Assembly: GCA_025980435.1 (NCBI GenBank)
Contig: JAICXK010000021.1
Coordinates: 1 to 35,111 of the forward strand
Length of the DNA: 35,111 nucleotides
DNA from: Bryobacteraceae bacterium
GTDB taxonomy: Bacteria; Acidobacteriota; Terriglobia; Bryobacterales; Bryobacteraceae
Direction: 5' to 3'
Part shown: piece by piece, positions 31,710-35,111 of the stretch
Layout of the letters: every line of letters begins with the position of its first letter
Numbering within the stretch: the stretch's first letter is position 1
Notes under the pieces: generated by a model
The model's database searches: none
What the model saw: only the letters and a program-made list of their open reading frames with translations
Told to the model about the DNA's origin: nothing
Program-made: the position numbers and the translations under genes

Positions 31710-31717
31710 ATTATAAT
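31710..31717. promoter_or_regulatory. Palindromic ATTATAAT: shared -10 box for PAAR and VOC genes
   Basis: ATTATAAT is its own reverse complement, so both strands read TATAAT. Transcription would start around 31724 on plus and 31703 on minus, just before the GAGGAGG (31727-31733) of the VOC gene and the GGAGG (31693-31697) of PAAR. No good -35 box is visible on either side. Confidence 0.45.
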
Positions 31718-31738
31718 GCAAAGCGCGAGGAGGCTCCC

Positions 31739-32185
31739 ATGGTCAGTATTAAACCCGTGCCTGACGGATATCACACAATCACGCCTTATCTGGTCGTTCC
31801 GGACGTTTCGCTACTTTCGGAATTCCTGGAACGGGCATTCGATGCGAAAAAGTTCGATTGGAATGTGGCGCCGGACGGGACCGTATCCCATGCATCGGTC
31901 AAGATCGGTGATTCCATGCTCATGATGGGCGCGGCGCGCGGATCCTATAAAGCCGAAGCCGTCACCTTGTACATGTACGTCGAAGAAGTCGATCGGGTCT
32001 ATCGGCGAGCGGTAGAAGCAGGCGGCAATTCCCTGCAAGAGCCGCGCCACGAGTTTTACGGCGACAGGACCGCTGCTGTTATGGACCCGGCCGGAAACCG
32101 CTGGTATATCGCGACGCATGTCGAGGAAGTTCATCCGGAGGAATTGCAGCGGCGCTTCCTGGCGGCGCGCGCTCAGCAGCCCTAA
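31739..32185 (+). CDS. VOC (glyoxalase/bleomycin-resistance, PhnB-like) family protein
   Basis: 148 residues from the ATG at 31739, chosen for a GAGGAGG site five bases upstream. It shows the two beta-alpha-beta-beta-beta modules of the vicinal oxygen chelate fold: HTITPYLVVPDVSLLSEFLERAF, SHASVKIGDSMLMM, LYMYVEEVDRVYRRAVEAGG and AAVMDPAGNRWYIATHVEEV. The type resembles PhnB/YdfO-like proteins, whose members include metal-dependent lyases, dioxygenases and resistance proteins, so no substrate can be given. It ends one base before the stop of the convergent MutS-like gene. Confidence 0.9.
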   Translation: MVSIKPVPDGYHTITPYLVVPDVSLLSEFLERAFDAKKFDWNVAPDGTVSHASVKIGDSMLMMGAARGSYKAEAVTLYMYVEEVDRVYRRAVEAGGNSLQEPRHEFYGDRTAAVMDPAGNRWYIATHVEEVHPEELQRRFLAARAQQP

Positions 32186-32186
32186 G

Positions 32187-34016
32187 TCAAACGTCAAGGC
32201 CAACGATGCGCATGAGTTCCAGCGCGTTACTCCGGGTCACTACACCCGGCCGCAGCTTGTAGTCAAAATGAATTTCACCGTTCGCAATCTGATCTTCGAA
32301 ATGGACGTTTTTTACGCCTCCACTCAGGTCCTGCTCCATATTGGCGAGGGCAAGATCGTGAGTTGTGATTAGCCCGATTGCGCCCGCCTGGACGAGCGCT
32401 CGCGCGATTCCTGCAGCTCCAATCGCGCGGTCATGTGAATTCGTGCCGCTCAGCAACTCATCGAGAAGAAAGAGCACTGGGGGTGAGACCCTGGTTAATT
32501 CGACAATTTGCCGGATGCGGGTGATCTCTGTAAAAAATCGGGAGCGGTTATCTTGAAGCGAATCGACGACCCTCATGGAAGCGGCAACTTGGAGGCTCGA
32601 AATCCGAAGCGCGCCCGCGGAAACCGGAGCCCCGGCCCAGGCCAGGACAGCATTCAGTCCCACCGACCGCAGTAGCGTGCTTTTACCTGACATGTTTGAG
32701 CCGCTGACAAGAAGCAATCGGACACCATCTCCAGCCTCCACATCGTTGGGGACGCATTTCGCCATGGGAAGCAATGGATGCCGGAGCATCCGGGCATCGA
32801 AGCAAGCCTCTTCGGACTCGAGCAGCGCGGGAAAGTTCCAATCGGGCCGCTCGAAGGCGAGCGTCGCCAATGACGAAAGCGCCTCGAACTCCGCCACCGC
32901 GCGTATCCAGCGCCCGATATGCGGTCCGGATTCTCGCCGCCATGCTTCCACGGCCATCGCCGCCTGTTCCTGCCACATGACAACCGGCCGCAGAATGCGC
33001 AGCAGCAGGTGATCTCCGGAATCCAGCCATTCGATCCAGCGCTTCAGCCTGCCAATGCGGACCGAGGCAGGCATTCCGGCGACGTCCAGATCGGAACGGA
33101 GCCTCCTGAGCAATCGCGATTCGAACTGTTCGCGCTCTAAACGCTCCAGGAGAAGGGAAAGCAGAAGCAGGTCCTGCCCCGGTATCTCAACGGCCGCCGC
33201 GACGTGAGCAACACGTTTTCGGATGGTATACAGTACCAGGAAATCGCACGCCAGAATCGCGGCAAACGGGAAGATCGGGAGTGCGTGCGCGAAGAACGCA
33301 ATCAGTGTTGCAAGTCCGGCGAGCGCGAGCGGCGGAGCAGCAAGCCGCAGAAAAGGAGAGAATGCGATCACCGGGGCCGAGCCCCAGTTTGCGAGCGCAA
33401 CCGCATTCACCTGGGAACGAATATCTTCGCCCAGCAGCGCCATGTCTTCCCGGAAATCGAGCCGTGGGCTAAGTTCGCGAACCGCCTCCTGTCTTTCGAG
33501 AACCGTTTCGCGCGCTGCGGGAGCGAGCAGCCAGGCCGCAAGCGCCTGCTCCCCTGCGCTGGTACGAGCTGTCGAGATCAACTCAAAGAGCGATCCGCGC
33601 CCAAAAACGTCAAGATCCTCGGCATAGATGTGGCCGGCGTCACGGAGGTTGTCTCCCGCGGAGCCTTTTCCCGCCCACTCGTCATGGAGCCGTGCAAGCG
33701 CGTGGTCATAGTAGCGCAACGCGCGCTCGGCCAGTGTTCGCGCACGGATAACCCGGGAATGCCAAAACACAAGCCCGATAAACACAGCGACCGCGACCAC
33801 CAGATACCAGGAACTGATCAACCCGCTGCCAAACGCGAGCCAGGCGAGCACTGCGGCAACGATTCCGACAACCAGCCGCCAGTTGCCGATCCGGATGAAC
33901 TTTCGCTGCAGCAACTCCTGCTCCTGTTGCCAGCGATCGCGGCGCGAGACATACTCCGAGAGCGGAGTCACCCTTTCACCATAAAACGTCAGCCGCTTTG
34001 GAGCGCGGACTACCAT
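32187..34016 (-). CDS. Membrane-associated MutS-like ATPase (MutS family V domain)
   Basis: 609 residues from the ATG at 34016; a GTG at 33971 is an alternative that would free space for a promoter. Two N-terminal membrane segments (LVVGIVAAVLAWLAF, WYLVVAVAVFIGLVF) and another hydrophobic pair around residues 230-275 are unusual for mismatch repair. A MutS core helical domain is followed by the ATPase domain with Walker A GSNMSGKST (about 438-446), SRFFTEITRI, Walker B VLFLLDELLSGTNSHDR and TTHDLALA. It lacks the MutS mismatch-binding domain and the MutS2 Smr tail. This is the poorly characterised membrane MutS-related group; the DNA substrate, if any, is unknown. Confidence 0.88.
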   Translation of the reverse strand: MVVRAPKRLTFYGERVTPLSEYVSRRDRWQQEQELLQRKFIRIGNWRLVVGIVAAVLAWLAFGSGLISSWYLVVAVAVFIGLVFWHSRVIRARTLAERALRYYDHALARLHDEWAGKGSAGDNLRDAGHIYAEDLDVFGRGSLFELISTARTSAGEQALAAWLLAPAARETVLERQEAVRELSPRLDFREDMALLGEDIRSQVNAVALANWGSAPVIAFSPFLRLAAPPLALAGLATLIAFFAHALPIFPFAAILACDFLVLYTIRKRVAHVAAAVEIPGQDLLLLSLLLERLEREQFESRLLRRLRSDLDVAGMPASVRIGRLKRWIEWLDSGDHLLLRILRPVVMWQEQAAMAVEAWRRESGPHIGRWIRAVAEFEALSSLATLAFERPDWNFPALLESEEACFDARMLRHPLLPMAKCVPNDVEAGDGVRLLLVSGSNMSGKSTLLRSVGLNAVLAWAGAPVSAGALRISSLQVAASMRVVDSLQDNRSRFFTEITRIRQIVELTRVSPPVLFLLDELLSGTNSHDRAIGAAGIARALVQAGAIGLITTHDLALANMEQDLSGGVKNVHFEDQIANGEIHFDYKLRPGVVTRSNALELMRIVGLDV

Positions 34017-34026
34017 TGAGGAAGCG

Positions 34027-35111
34027 ATGAAGCGTTCCGGATTCGCGGATCTTCCGCTGCACGGCGGCAGGGTACCAGCATGGCTCGCCGGAAGGATGCA
34101 GCGGCTGGGGACCGCGATTGCCGAAAGCGTGGTTTACAACTACGGGACTCCGGAGTTTCTTACGCGCCTCAGCGACCCCTTCTGGTTCCAGGCCTTTGGC
34201 GCCGTCATGGGCATGGACTGGCACTCGTCAGGCATTACGACTTCCGTAATGGGTGCGCTGAAGCGCGGTTTGAATCCGCGGGCGAAAGATCTGGGGATCT
34301 ATATTTGCGGCGGCCGCGGGAAACAGTCGCGAAAAACACCGGCAGAACTCCTCGCGGTGGCGGATTCGGAAGGTTTGCCTGGATCGGAACTCGTCCGGGC
34401 CAGCCGCTTGACCGCCAGGGTGGACAACAACGCGATCGCCGACGGATTTCAGATCTACTTACATGCGTTTGTGGTCACCTCCGCCGGCGATTGGGCAGTG
34501 GTTCAGCAGGGAATGAACGAAAGGAACGGACTGGCCCGGCGCTATCACTGGCATTCCGCATCGGTCCGCGATTTTACATCCGAGCCGCACACCGCTATCG
34601 TCGGCCGGAACGAGGGGACTATCCTGAACCTGGTTGACCGGCGCGCCCGGCCGGCGCAGGATGCGTTGCTCGCAATTGCATCGGACAGCCCGGAGAACAC
34701 GCTATCGGAAGTGCGCCGGCTGTGCATGCCCCGTCATCATGACGTGCGCGCCAGTAACGTCGACCCGAAGCGCTTGGGCGCGATTTTGGCCGTGTCCTAT
34801 GAACGGCAACTGCGGGATTTCGCCTCCCTGCTGCTAACCGAAAATCTTGGGCCCCGTACTTTGCAGACCTTAGCCCTGATTGCCGAAGTGATTCACGGTA
34901 CGCCCAGCCGGTTTTCCGATCCCGCTCGTTTTTCATTCGCGCTGGGAGGCAAGGACGGGCATCCCTTTCCCGTTCCGCTGAAGACTTATGACGAGTCCCT
35001 TTCCGTGTTACGCAAATCGCTCGATCAGGCGAAACTCGACCGCTCGGACAAGATAGACGGATTCAGGCGGCTTGACGGCTTAGTGCGCACCGTGGAGCAG
35101 AATTACCAGCC
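34027..35111 (+). CDS. DUF763 domain protein, 3' end cut by window edge
   Basis: 361 residues are visible with no stop before the right edge. The start ATG 34027 has GAGG at 34018-34021. MKRSGFADLPLHGGRVPAWL, ITTSVMGALKRGLNPR, DLGIYICGGRGKQSRKTPAEL, DGFQIYLHAFVVTSAGDWAVVQQGMN and FTSEPHTAIVG are characteristic of DUF763. The family is found in archaea and bacteria, and its biochemical role is not established as far as I know. It starts only 10 bases from the divergent MutS-like start. Confidence 0.88.
   Translation, partial: MKRSGFADLPLHGGRVPAWLAGRMQRLGTAIAESVVYNYGTPEFLTRLSDPFWFQAFGAVMGMDWHSSGITTSVMGALKRGLNPRAKDLGIYICGGRGKQSRKTPAELLAVADSEGLPGSELVRASRLTARVDNNAIADGFQIYLHAFVVTSAGDWAVVQQGMNERNGLARRYHWHSASVRDFTSEPHTAIVGRNEGTILNLVDRRARPAQDALLAIASDSPENTLSEVRRLCMPRHHDVRASNVDPKRLGAILAVSYERQLRDFASLLLTENLGPRTLQTLALIAEVIHGTPSRFSDPARFSFALGGKDGHPFPVPLKTYDESLSVLRKSLDQAKLDRSDKIDGFRRLDGLVRTVEQNYQ

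Noticed and set aside
33204-34019. 271-residue plus-strand frame opposite the MutS-like gene
   Set aside because: Composition is Arg/Glu/Gln-rich without domain pattern, and the opposite strand has intact Walker motifs and membrane helices.

Overview
The window looks like a chromosomal piece of a GC-rich, Gram-negative soil-type bacterium, most likely an Acidobacteriota member of the Solibacter/Bryobacter kind. This is inferred from gene content: a very long secreted PIG-L deacetylase, a small carboxypeptidase-regulatory-like protein, a DUF3300 protein, many secreted single-domain proteins, and T6SS genes scattered in small groups. No rRNA, tRNA, CRISPR array, insertion sequence or phage gene was seen. 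Coding density is very high and no gene-free stretch exceeds 300 bases.

Left part (1-7146): a Tat-exported molybdopterin oxidoreductase (cut by the window edge) overlaps its membrane cytochrome b. Next come an ATP-grasp enzyme, a NodB-type polysaccharide deacetylase and uroporphyrinogen-III methyltransferase. Convergent to these is hemD followed by a secreted GH39 glycosidase that overlaps the 3' end of cobA. A small secreted carboxypeptidase-regulatory-like protein follows.

Second part (7158-15252): exported MsrA and the PIG-L/amidotransferase-like protein on the minus strand, a divergent DUF3300 protein with a Q/P/Y-rich repeat, a TIM-barrel sugar isomerase paired with a lactone-oxidase-like flavoenzyme, and a divergent YncE-like propeller protein.

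Central part (15270-23629): a type VI secretion core operon tssK-tssL-tssM on the minus strand, with a 36-codon reading frame fitted between tssL and tssM by ATGA overlaps at both ends. Divergent from tssK is a membrane-anchored protein carrying six copies of a peptide motif, E-P-G-E-F-T-R-x-F. The motif is conserved in protein but not in codons, and sits behind a half-kinase-like N-terminus. A secreted lipocalin-like protein is coupled to it by ATGA. Downstream of tssM, two identical-loop perfect hairpins separate it from an unrecognised convergent gene.

Right part (23637-35111): a solute-binding protein, a sensor kinase and a single-domain response regulator in one direction; an acidobacterial-type secreted protein; a GNAT acetyltransferase; a phytoene-desaturase-like oxidoreductase; an orphan ribbon-helix-helix protein; a PAAR spike-tip protein with an FHA-DcrB fusion; a VOC protein sharing a palindromic -10 box with PAAR; a membrane MutS-like ATPase; and a DUF763 protein cut by the right edge.

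The most interesting idea: the FHA domain beside PAAR keeps its phosphothreonine-binding residues, and every repeat of the tssK-divergent protein places a threonine three residues before F or I, a spacing some FHA domains read. The two loci may form a phosphothreonine-tuned T6SS assembly system. The motifs are seen directly; the link between the loci is inference.
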